Source of the DNA: Rubrobacter_D sp963840835
GTDB taxonomy: Bacteria; Actinomycetota; Rubrobacteria; Rubrobacterales; Rubrobacteraceae
NCBI GenBank assembly: GCA_963840835.1
Contig: CAWJAM010000006.1
Coordinates: 62,001 to 126,000, forward strand
Direction: 5' to 3'
Length of the DNA stretch: 64,000 nt
Within the stretch, counting starts at the first letter, position 1. Each line of letters starts with the position of its first letter. The notes below the pieces were generated by a model, which had not been told where the DNA came from, did no database searches, and was given only the letters and a program-made list of their open reading frames with translations. The position numbers and the translations under genes are program-made. Below are positions 16,232 to 24,486 of the stretch, piece after piece.

Positions 16232-19200
16232 CTAACCACGCGCGCACTCTCTTCCCGAGCCCGTCAGGGAGTCGTTCGATGGAATGCGGATTGGTCGTCG
16301 CCCGGCGGCCGGGGACCCGTTGTGACTGAGATGCGCGGTGCTTGCTCTCTCGCCTATCTCGTGGAGCGCAGCCCTATGCCCTTGGAGGAGTTGCTGGCAC
16401 GAGTCTTCGTCTGTGTCGCCGCAGGAGATCAGGAGGTGGAAATGGGAGGCGTCGGCCCGCACGCGGACGTTCATCCCGTGTCCCGCCTCCGTCCGGGCCG
16501 GTTCCGTCCAGCCGGTCTCTTCGTCGCCGGCCAGCCCCAACCATACGGCGACATCTCCGTTGCGAAAACCGCGCCAGCCCTCGCCGTTGAACGGGCTCAG
16601 GCCGCGGCGACCTTCGCGTAGCAGGCGGTAGTAGTCCGGCGCGAGGCAAGTCTCCGTGGCGAGATCGCCGGACCCCTCGGGCATCCGGTAGCAGACCGCG
16701 AGGGCCGGGTGGCCGGGCGCCAGGAGCACACTCTTGCGAGTCCCGAACAGGCGGCTGTCCTCCTCGACGTTGGTCATCTCCACCCAGGCGTGAGTACCGT
16801 CGCTGAGGGCGGAAACCAGGTAGCGGTCGTGTTCAAAACCCACATCGGCCAGTGCGCCCGGATGGTTGGGCGGATGGTCCATGTACTGGTTGAGCTCCTC
16901 TTGGAAGTTCCAGTCGTCGGTGGGGTTACCGACGACTAGGACGCCGCCTTCCGGTGTTAGGGTGAAGAGGTAGACGAGCCTTCCGCCGTGCTCGGGCGCT
17001 ATTACAGCGTAGAGGTGCTCACCCCTTAGGATCACCTCGTCTTCGCCGTCTTCGTCTATGTCCGTGACTTCCGCGGAGGGAGGCCGCTCCGTTCTGGCGA
17101 ACCACCGGGCGGCGTCTACCATTACCAGGGAGGCGCGGGCGTGGCTGGCCACCGCCTTGGCCCAGGGAGCGGCGACGCAGCCGTCCTCGCTGGGGTCGTA
17201 CCAGGCGGTCTCGTAGGCGGAGGCGAGCAAGTGTTTCCAGGCGAGATCCAGCAGCCGCCGGTCCACGCCCTCCCGCTGCGCCTGGCGCAGCGCTTCCTGG
17301 GCGCAGACCAACCGCTCTCTGTAGGGCGACCACGCGGCGTTCTCCCACCATCCGCGGTAGTCTTCGCCCGCCTCCCATTGCTGCGCCACCTCGAAGATGG
17401 TGCCGGGCTCCAGCCTTCGCGCTTCTTGCGGCGGGTGTCCGGCCAGCCACTCGGACATCAAGACGGGAGCCACGTCCTCTCGGGACGCTACCCAGCGCAG
17501 AAAGGCGTCGTAGCGTCCGAGGGCGCTGGCGTCCCAACCGCCGACGCCCGCCGTTATCTCCAGGTCGTCGGCGTAGACGAGGAGAGTGTCGTCCCCGCCA
17601 TTCTGGCTGAGCGATTTGACCGTCTTGTCCAGGCGCCGCCAATGTTCGGGGAAGCTGGGCGGTACCCAGTAGCGCAGGTTGGCCGAAATGGGCACCATCA
17701 CCAGGCCACCCGCCTCGGCGATGCGGTAGGTCCTGTAGGTTTCAGCCATAGCGGACTTATCGTACGAATGGGATCGGCTGGCGCTCGAGCCAAACGGTCC
17801 GATCGAGTCGAATCGTGCGCGCGGGCTACCCTCATAGGAGCCATTGGTGGGGTAGAGCAGCCGGTCGTCCAGCAGGACATAGCGGTAGCCACCGTTTGCC
17901 AGTTCGCTGCTGGTCAGTGTGGGTGCCAGCTTCTCGGTGTCCCAGACGCGTTCTGGCACCCAGCAGACCTCGACCTCTTCCGGCGGGCGACGCAGGTGGC
18001 GGCGATAGAGCCAGAGGAACTCGTCGAGCTGCCGCGAGTTGAACGAAGGCTCGAACAAGGGCATCACGTTCTCGGAATACGTTCCGCCTATCAGGGAGAT
18101 GAGACCCTTCTCCCGCAAGTCCCTCACCAGCTCCAGGAACCACGGGTAGTGCCAGGCGAGCGTCTCGATCAGGGTTCCGCTCAGATGGAGGCTCGCGGGG
18201 ATACCGTATTTCCCGTGCAGCCTGAGCGCCGCCGCGTAGCCCTCCACTATCTCCGTGATCCCCTCCCGATTGTCGTAGCCGTCGGTGATGAGGTACTGGT
18301 TGGCGTGGTGCACTAGAGCCAGGGGCACGGCCCGCTCGGACCGCTTACCCTTCCGGAATCCCACGTGGGTGAGCGGCGCACCTTTGGTTCTGGGGAGGGC
18401 GGTCGTCCGGCGTCCGGCGAGGGTCCGCGCGTAGAGCCGCTCGTACGCCCGGCCAGCATCCTCCCACGAGAAGTTGGCGCCCATGGCCCGCTCTTGCAGA
18501 GCCTGCCACTCGCTCTTGCGGCTATATGTCTCCAGGGCTCTGCTCACAGCTCTCACCAGGGCCCCCGGCGTACGGCGGGCGAAAGTGAAGCCCAGGCTGG
18601 ACTCCGGGTGCCGGGTGTGATCCGTAATAGTCTCGGCCAGGCCGCCAGTGCGACGGGCGATGGGTATGGAGCCGTAGCGCAGCGCGATCAGAGGTCCCAG
18701 GCCGCAAGGCTCGAAGGTGGAAGGGGCCAGGAAGAAATCCGACCCGGCGTACACCTGCCTCGCCAGCGCTTCCTCGCTGGTGGCGTGGTAGGCGACGACG
18801 CCGGCGTGACGGGACGCCGCTTCCTCCAACGCCCGCTCGTAATGCTCATCTCCCCGGCCCATGATCAAGACCTGCGCGTCCAGGGCGGTCATCTCGTCCA
18901 CGCTCCTACATAGGAGGTCCACGCCTTTCTGATCCACGAGGCGGGCAACCATGCCGAGCAGGGGAGCGTCCGGGTTCGGCTCCAGACCGCTCAGCTTTTG
19001 GAGAACGGCCTTGTTCCTCCGCTTGCCTTCGACGAACGACCCATCGTAACGCGCGGCGATGTAGGGGTCTGTCTCGGGGGCGAACTCCTCGTAGTCCACG
19101 CCGTTGAGGATGCCGTAGAGGTCGCCCATCCTGGAACACAGCAAGCCGTCCATGCCCATCCCATGCTCGACGGTGAGGATCTCCTCCAGGTAGCTCCGGC

Positions 19201-19813
19201 TGACGGTGTTCACGGCATCGGCGAAGGCTATCCCCCGCGCCAGCATGCTGCCCTCGCCGTCTTCCAGCCCGGCGAGCGCCTCCGTCTCCGGCCCGAAGTG
19301 CCCCTGATAGGCGAGGTTGTGGATGGTGAGCACCGTCCTCGTACGATCCAACGCCGCCCGATCCGGGCCATAACGAACGTACTGCGGGACCAGCCCCAGG
19401 TGCCAATCGTTGCAGTGGATGACGTCGGGCTTCCAATCAGAGCGAGCGGCAAACGCTACAACGGCCTTGGAGAACAGCACGAAAGGGGCAACATCGTCAT
19501 CCTCGTAGCCGCCGTACGCCGCCCCCCGGTCGAAGTAGCTCTCGTTACCCACCGCGTAGACGCTTACGCCCCCGTGCACACCGAGATGGTCAACGTGGGC
19601 CAGCTCCGTCTCCGGCCCCATCGGGGTCTCCAGCGATACGGTTGGCCTCCCCGCTCCCACGCATGAGTAACCCGGCAGCACCAACCTTACGTCGTGGCCA
19701 AGCCGGGCCAGTGCCTTCGGCAGAGAAGCTCCCACATCGGCGAGTCCACCGACCTTGATGAAAGGATAGGCTTCGGCGATGGCGAATAGGATCTTTAAGG
19801 GTTTACCGCTCAT
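16232..19813 (-). CDS. Glycogen/starch synthase (GT5) fused to a GH57 glycoside hydrolase
   Basis: A 1193-residue two-enzyme fusion. Residues 1-~480 are a bacterial glycogen synthase (ADP-glucose to alpha-1,4-glucan): KVGGLADVGASLPKAL near residue 21, VIHCNDWHLGLVPQY, and donor-site STFEPCGLGPLIALRYGSIP. Residues ~510-870 are GH57: HANQYLITDGYDN, GGTYSENVMPLFEP, CWVPERVWD with the probable nucleophile Glu near 620, and LLVYADDLEITAGVGGWD with the second acidic residue near 748. The rest resembles the beta-rich C-terminal part of alpha-amylase/4-alpha-glucanotransferase-type GH57 enzymes. The fusion could build and trim or transfer a glucan. It starts the minus-strand block 168 bp before the ABC exporter; shared transcription is plausible, not shown. 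Confidence 0.9.
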   Translation of the reverse strand: MSGKPLKILFAIAEAYPFIKVGGLADVGASLPKALARLGHDVRLVLPGYSCVGAGRPTVSLETPMGPETELAHVDHLGVHGGVSVYAVGNESYFDRGAAYGGYEDDDVAPFVLFSKAVVAFAARSDWKPDVIHCNDWHLGLVPQYVRYGPDRAALDRTRTVLTIHNLAYQGHFGPETEALAGLEDGEGSMLARGIAFADAVNTVSRSYLEEILTVEHGMGMDGLLCSRMGDLYGILNGVDYEEFAPETDPYIAARYDGSFVEGKRRNKAVLQKLSGLEPNPDAPLLGMVARLVDQKGVDLLCRSVDEMTALDAQVLIMGRGDEHYERALEEAASRHAGVVAYHATSEEALARQVYAGSDFFLAPSTFEPCGLGPLIALRYGSIPIARRTGGLAETITDHTRHPESSLGFTFARRTPGALVRAVSRALETYSRKSEWQALQERAMGANFSWEDAGRAYERLYARTLAGRRTTALPRTKGAPLTHVGFRKGKRSERAVPLALVHHANQYLITDGYDNREGITEIVEGYAAALRLHGKYGIPASLHLSGTLIETLAWHYPWFLELVRDLREKGLISLIGGTYSENVMPLFEPSFNSRQLDEFLWLYRRHLRRPPEEVEVCWVPERVWDTEKLAPTLTSSELANGGYRYVLLDDRLLYPTNGSYEGSPRARFDSIGPFGSSASRSHSYDKSAMAETYRTYRIAEAGGLVMVPISANLRYWVPPSFPEHWRRLDKTVKSLSQNGGDDTLLVYADDLEITAGVGGWDASALGRYDAFLRWVASREDVAPVLMSEWLAGHPPQEARRLEPGTIFEVAQQWEAGEDYRGWWENAAWSPYRERLVCAQEALRQAQREGVDRRLLDLAWKHLLASAYETAWYDPSEDGCVAAPWAKAVASHARASLVMVDAARWFARTERPPSAEVTDIDEDGEDEVILRGEHLYAVIAPEHGGRLVYLFTLTPEGGVLVVGNPTDDWNFQEELNQYMDHPPNHPGALADVGFEHDRYLVSALSDGTHAWVEMTNVEEDSRLFGTRKSVLLAPGHPALAVCYRMPEGSGDLATETCLAPDYYRLLREGRRGLSPFNGEGWRGFRNGDVAVWLGLAGDEETGWTEPARTEAGHGMNVRVRADASHFHLLISCGDTDEDSCQQLLQGHRAALHEIGERASTAHLSHNGSPAAGRRPIRIPSNDSLTGSGRECARG

Positions 19814-19822
19814 CGCTATCTA

Positions 19823-20235
19823 TTGACTCCTTCGTCGGTAGGTCCGCAAAGCGGGAAGCTCAGGCGCGCCCGCATCGCGGATCGCAAAGCTCTGCAGGCA
19901 GCTCCGGGCGCAGCTAGCTGGCCAGAAAGTCACTGAGTGCTGACCCTCGGCTTCGACGATCCGGCCTGGGCCTCATATTCGAGCATTCTCTACTTCTTCA
20001 ATCGTACGCTTCCCCCGAAGGATTCTCTTGCGCGAACTGTCAAGCTAGTCTCGCAATTATCTCATAATAGTCTTTGAATTGTATCAGTGACCCTGAGTTG
20101 TATCAGTGTACTTCACAATTGTAACAAATTCTCTCAAGAATCTTAAAGTAGTCCCTGAAGTTAGTCCCTGTAATGTATCTGTGGGATGGCACAACTTCGA
20201 ACTACATCCACGAACTCATTAGAACCCCCCTACAC
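19823..20235. repeat. Long direct repeat, copy 1 (~410 bp)
   Basis: Starts at TTGACTCC and matches copy 2 (20775-21157) closely for ~230 bp, then loosely through an A+T-rich stretch and again around GATGGCAC near 20184. The A+T-rich part contains short degenerate units such as AATTGTATC and TAGTCCCTGAA. It lies just upstream of the GlgA-GH57 start, so it could contain that gene's promoter. No gene is seen inside. Confidence 0.8.
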
Positions 20236-20390
20236 GCGAAGTTCGCAGAGGTTGTGCCCGTAAAGGATACTGTTGGTTTATTCGCCGAAGAGTCACGATC
20301 ACCTCGCCGGAGCCAGGGCGGCCAAGCAAGAGCGCCGGGTAGCAGTGGTAGGCGGGCGTTTAGCCAGTTGGTTATCCGACCGACGTTGAT

Positions 20391-20798
20391 CTAAGCAGCA
20401 GTGGCAAGTTCTTGCAGGTGAGCCTTCCTCAGGCCCTGGTAACGAGCCTGGCGCAGCCTGAAGGCTCGAACCCCTGCGAGAAGGTTCCCTCGATGCCCGC
20501 CCGATCGGAGTAGAGGCTCGCAAACTCTTCGGTCTCTTGGCGCTCTCTGGCCAACTGGATAGCCTCGTGCTCTTCTCGTGGCTGCAGGGTAAGGGTGCGG
20601 GGAAGGTTCTTGGCCCGGGTGCACAACGGACGGCTCGTACACGCAGCACACTCCTCCGGGGCGAACCCCACGTGGATCATCTTGCGCCCACGGGCGGTCT
20701 TGGTCTTAGACCAGCGGATGCTCTGGCGCTCCTGGGGACACGTTACCGTCTTCTTCTCCCAATCGATGCGGAATTTGACTCCTACGTCGGTAGGTCCG
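20391..20798 (-). mobile_element. IS1182-type transposase fragment
   Basis: C-terminal part of a DDE transposase: KFRIDWEKKTVTCPQERQS, the cysteine-rich segment FAPEECAACTSRPLCT, then YSDRAGIEGTFSQG with the catalytic Glu region. A frameshift near 20470 moves the end into another frame (VRAFRLRQARYQGLRKAHLQ). The N-terminal two thirds are missing, replaced at GPTDVG by copy 2 of the long direct repeat. Not functional. Confidence 0.85.
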
Positions 20799-21157
20799 CA
20801 AAGCGGGAAGCTCAGGCGCGCCCGCATCGCGGATCGCAAAGCTCTGCAGGCAGCTCCGGGCGCAGCTAGCCGGCCAGAAATTCACTGAGTGCTGACCCTC
20901 GGTTTCGGTCCGGCCTGGGCCTCATATTCAAGCATTCTCTCCCCCCTCAATCGTACGCTTCACCCCGAAGGGTTCTCTTGCGCGAACTGTCAAGCTAGTA
21001 TCGTAATTGTCTCATATTAATCCTTGAATTGTATCTACTAACTTCGTAACTGTAAAGAATTACCCTGAAGATCTCAAACTAGTCCTTGTATTGTATCGGC
21101 CGGATGGCACGACTTCAGAATACGTCCACGAAATCCTGGAACCCCTGCGCGTAACGC
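20775..21157. repeat. Long direct repeat, copy 2 (~380 bp)
   Basis: Same orientation as copy 1 and about 950 bp away. Its first 24 bases overlap the truncated start of the IS1182 fragment. The copies differ by scattered substitutions and small gaps, mostly in the A+T-rich half. The two copies bracket the transposase remnant, suggesting the ends of an old composite insertion or a segmental duplication. Confidence 0.8.
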
Positions 21158-21381
21158 TTGCGGAACCTTCCTACCGGCGAGGTCGTAGAAGGCCACCTCT
21201 GTGCACCTCGGTGAGAATCCTCGCGGAGCGTTGCCGGGAAAAGATCGTAGCTGTTTCCTCAGCAGATTCTCAGGACCGAGACGCACACTAGCCGGCGAAG
21301 CTTGCTCTAGGAACTGCAACGCGCGATGCGCGAATCGAGCCCATGACAAGGTAGGAGCCCTGGAGAGAGACGCGGAACGCT

Positions 21382-22060
21382 TATGAGACGGATCACTTTG
21401 TTGGGTGCGATCGTAGGCTCGGGGCTCGTGCTGGTTGCAGGGTGCACGGGCTCATCTCCATAGGAGCAGAAGGCTTACGCCCCCCACATCGATCCCGCCG
21501 ACTTCACCACCACCATAGACAACGAGTACTTGTCGCTGAAGCCGGGCACCACCTTCGTCTACCAGGGGGTGCAGAGCGCGGCGAGATGACCGTCACCCAC
21601 GACACCAATTAGGTAATGGGCGTGGAGTGCGTCGTGGTAGACGACAGGAGATATGAGGCCGGCAAGCTGATCGAGAAGACCTACGACTGGTTCGCCCAGG
21701 ACGAGTAAGGCACCGTCTGGTACTTCGGAGAGAACACCAAGGAGTACGAAAACGGAAAGGTGGTGAGTACTGAGGGCTCATGGGAAGCCGGGGTGGACCG
21801 GGCCAAACCCGGCATCGTAATGCAGGCCGACCCTAAGGTGGACCAGTCCTACTACCAGGAGCACTATCCGGGCGCGGCTATGGACATGGCCAGAGTGCTC
21901 AGCTCTAACGCATCGGTCACGGTTCCCTACGGTTCCTTCGATGACGTGCTGGAGACCAAGGAGTGGACGCCACTCCAACCTGGCTTCTCCGAAAAAAGTA
22001 CTACGTTCGTGGGGTGGGCCCGCTGGGTAATCCGAGGGATTTAGGACTACTGGCTGTAAA
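21382..22060 (+). pseudogene. Lipoprotein pseudogene with several internal stops
   Basis: Begins ATG with a clear lipoprotein signal (MRRITLLGAIVGSGLVLVAG, then Cys). Conserved-looking sequence continues across stops: TAG after ~26 codons, then AYAPHIDPADFTTTIDNEYL; a frameshift/TGA near 21588; TAG near 21612; TAA near 21706; then VWYFGENTKEYENGKVVSTE and MARVLSSNASVTVPYGSFDD. A further shift at an A-run near 21994 moves KKYYVRGVG out of frame. At least four disabling changes show a decayed gene. The family is a secreted lipoprotein of unknown role; the fragment at 1711 seems related. Confidence 0.85.
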
Positions 22061-22107
22061 GCACAGGTGAGGGAAGGCTACCCACCCTCGCCTACCCCTA
22101 TGCTGCG

Positions 22108-22215
22108 ATGAGCCACCTCGATCCAATCTGGGAGCAGTTCCGCACCCTGTTGCTCGAACGCGATGTGGATCATCCCCTCGGCTGCCACCGCGCTCGCATC
22201 TCCGACCGGGTGGGA
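22108..22215 (+). mobile_element. IS5-type transposase N-terminal fragment
   Basis: The first ~36 residues (MSHLDPIWEQFRTLLLERDV, then DHPLGCHRARISDRV) look like the start of an IS5-family orfA. After DRV the similarity stops and the frame runs into antisense of other genes. I infer truncation by the neighbouring IS630 fragment or by deletion. Confidence 0.6.
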
Positions 22216-22248
22216 ACGCGGCGCTCCCGCGGCGGGATCACCCACTCC

Positions 22249-22704
22249 TTAACCGGGTGCGGGTTGAGCTCGTTTCTTGAGCGTGCTCCTGACGGTCTCG
22301 TGGGAGACGCCCTTTACGTGCCCGAGCTCTACCATCCGGTCGGCCAGGAGCCGCAAGCTCCAACCGCCTCGTCCCTCGGGCGGCTCCGAGCTAGTCAGGG
22401 CCACCAGGCGCGCCTCGGCGCGTCTGTCCAGGACCCGCCTCCTGGCCCTGCCCGGCTTCCTGGGCATCAGCGCTGCCTCCAGCCCCTCCTCGCAGAAGCG
22501 TCTCCGCTCCCGCGCCACGGTGGCAGCGGAGACCTTCAGAGCCTCGGCTATCCTCTCGTCGGTCCACCCTTCCCCGTTTGCGTCGGCCTTCAGAAGTATG
22601 CGCCCGTAGAGCAGCTTGCGCGCGTGGGCCCGACCGTGGCAGACGAGCGCTTCGAGTTGCCCGCGCTCTTCGTCGGTGAGGCGGACGACGTACCTCTTGT
22701 ACAC
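22249..22704 (-). mobile_element. IS630-type transposase, N-terminal helix-turn-helix part only
   Basis: A 151-residue frame starting MYKRYVVRLTDEERGQLEAL, followed by the winged/helix-turn-helix region WTDERIAEALKVSAATVARE and RGGWSLRLLADRMVELG, typical of the DNA-binding part of IS630 elements. The DDE catalytic domain that should follow is absent; the frame ends after SHETVRSTLKKR. This is a remnant. Its end lies next to the IS5 fragment. Confidence 0.8.
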
Positions 22705-22875
22705 GATGAACCTCCCTCGTGGCTTGTGCCGACCCGGAGAGTACGCCGGGTAGCTTTACCTTGTAACGAAAGGGTGACGAAGGACTGGATGCAGCCTAAA
22801 ACTTCACCCCCTTCTTCGGTTTGGCCGGGAGCGAGGCCCCATGAGGACCCCAGGAATCCAGAATCTCTGCGCCCC

Positions 22876-23649
22876 TCATGCCCCTCGCCGCCCTTCCAGC
22901 GAGACCGCGCGGGCCGCGAATACGGCCGCAACCGCCGCGAACGCCGCCAGGGCTCCAATGTGCGGGAGTTGCACGAGCAGGCTCTCCCTGTCCACTATAA
23001 CGCTGTCGAGCGAGAGCCTCGCATGCGCGACCGGGCTCAAGACGTTGTAGACGCTGCTGAACCAGCTCTTCTGCATCGTGGTACCGAGCAGGGTCGGGGC
23101 GGCCATCGCGATGAAGACGGCCGCAGTAGCGAGCGTCACGCCGCGCCCGGAGCGCGACAGGGCGCTGATGCCCACGATCAGGCTCGCGAAGCCCGCCACG
23201 CAGAGGCTGCCAAGGACGAAGGTGTAGATCAGCGCCGCCCAGGAGACGCTCGTGCCGAAGCCAACCACCAGAATGTAGGGGACGGAGATCACGAAGATGA
23301 GGAGCCACGCCGCGAAGACGCCCCAGACCTTCCCAAGGAGCAGCGCGCCCCTCAACGTCGCCCGTTCCTTCTCGTTGGCTACGGAGTCAGCGGCGAGGAT
23401 GCCGGCTACGAGGAGGCCCAGGCCGATAGCGAGGCTGGTCACAATGTAGAGTACCTGGCTCTGCTCCAGGAGCGAGAACTCTCTGCCCGTAAGCAAGAGA
23501 TCCGCACTCATCAGGGTCAGCACGATCCCGGAGAGCACGGCCCACATCGAACACCTGGCGCCGCAGAGGTTCTCCTTCATCTCCCTTGTAGCGATACGGA
23601 GGGAGTCCTTCACGAATGAACCTCCCGCAAAGGCAGCCGGCGCGTTCAT
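22876..23649 (-). CDS. ABC-2-type transporter permease
   Basis: A ~257-residue inner-membrane protein with about six hydrophobic helices (SMWAVLSGIVLTLMSADLLL, VLYIVTSLAIGLGLLVAGIL, VWGVFAAWLLIFVISVPYIL, LCVAGFASLIVGISALS and so on) and the conserved cytosolic KERATLRG segment of ABC-2 permeases. I chose the start at 23649 for its GGGAGG site; the frame is open upstream (next entry). No ATPase gene is adjacent; the mobile-element region begins just downstream, so the partner may have been lost. Confidence 0.8.
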   Translation of the reverse strand: MNAPAAFAGGSFVKDSLRIATREMKENLCGARCSMWAVLSGIVLTLMSADLLLTGREFSLLEQSQVLYIVTSLAIGLGLLVAGILAADSVANEKERATLRGALLLGKVWGVFAAWLLIFVISVPYILVVGFGTSVSWAALIYTFVLGSLCVAGFASLIVGISALSRSGRGVTLATAAVFIAMAAPTLLGTTMQKSWFSSVYNVLSPVAHARLSLDSVIVDRESLLVQLPHIGALAAFAAVAAVFAARAVSLEGRRGA

Positions 23650-23967
23650 CGCGACGCCTCCCTTCTCAACTTGCGCCCCGTAAGGCCGGAGATACGCTCC
23701 AGCGAAGGGGCCCGCCGCCACGTGCTTCGAACTCCGATGGCTCCTGTAACCGGCGCGGAGCGAGCCGTCGCGGGGCCAACGGTAGGAGCGGCGCTCTCGC
23801 AGCGGGTTGTCGAGGGCGAGCCCTCCCCACACCAGGCCCGCTATGAGCAGAAACAGGGCCAGCGTCGGGGCCCCAGCGCCCGGGAAGTCCGGGGCCCAGG
23901 AGTAGATCACTATGCCGATCAGGATGAGCAGGAATGCTCCTGCGTGGTTCATCCAACTGCGCACCAA
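23650..23967 (-). CDS. Short two-helix membrane protein, in frame with the permease
   Basis: The open frame of the permease extends ~106 codons upstream. Its first part, NHAGAFLLILIGIVIYSWAP and TLALFLLIAGLVWGGLALD, looks like a small two-helix membrane protein. The part just before the permease start is basic and low in complexity, as if a stop had been lost by an indel. It may be a separate small gene of unknown function or a real N-terminal extension. Confidence 0.4.
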
Positions 23968-24167
23968 GTGCCCCTTTCGCTACGAGGTCGACCAATCCCC
24001 CAGGCCCACCGTTCACGACCCTCCGGCCACGCAATACACAACCTAATTGACGTTTCTGAGAGGAAGCTGAGAACTCGGCTTTCATCCGAGACGAGAAGCT
24101 GAATTCCAGGGGCCGCTCGCTTACAGCGTTCGCAGAGTCCATTTCTTGTTCTTGGCTGACTACCGAA

Positions 24168-24201
24168 AGCTGAAGGCTGAGAGCTGAACGCTGATGGCTA
24201 A
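24168..24201. repeat. Tandem GCTGA-core repeat (7-bp period)
   Basis: About four units of GCTGAnn in a row between the permease leader and a small gene. It is a variant of the GCTGA-core intergenic repeats seen near 35.1, 44.2, 45.8, 56.7 and 58.0 kb. Confidence 0.7.
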
Positions 24202-24207
24202 CAGGCG

Positions 24208-24420
24208 TCAGTCGCTACTCGAGGACTTTCGAGCGGGTCGCACCACGTACTGGACGTAGCCGCGCGGGTTGCGTTCGGCCTCTTCGCCGAGAGCCCTGGC
24301 GCGCCACTCGGCCTGTTCCAGCGTCGGGTAGCGGGCGACGACTATCTTCCCGAAGAGCGTCACCGCCACGATCTCGAAGCCCTCTCTATCCACCAGGCAC
24401 CAGCCTTGACCCCCTTTCAT
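24208..24420 (-). CDS. Small conserved-looking hypothetical protein
   Basis: About 70 residues (MKGGQGWCLVDREGFEIVAV, then LFGKIVVARYPTLEQAEWRA), soluble, with a plausible alpha/beta pattern resembling SPOR-like or similar small domains, though I do not recognise a family. The ATG at 24420 was preferred; a TTG at 24447 is possible. It is divergent from the acyl-CoA synthetase, with promoters expected in the 65-bp gap. Confidence 0.5.
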   Translation of the reverse strand: MKGGQGWCLVDREGFEIVAVTLFGKIVVARYPTLEQAEWRARALGEEAERNPRGYVQYVVRPARKSSSSD

Positions 24421-24486
24421 TGTGCCTGCTAAGATCGCCTCAGGCAACGCTGTTCCCGGAGAGGGAGTACAGATAGAGGAGACTAG

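Noticed and set aside
17141..18316. 391-residue plus-strand frame opposite the GH57 part
   Set aside because: Antisense shadow with low-complexity sequence.
20173..20394. 73-residue frame in direct repeat copy 1
   Set aside because: Not conserved in copy 2 and no motifs.
22108..23619. 503-residue plus-strand frame over the IS remnants and permease
   Set aside because: Only the first ~36 residues match an IS5 transposase; the rest is antisense to the IS630 fragment and the ABC-2 permease.
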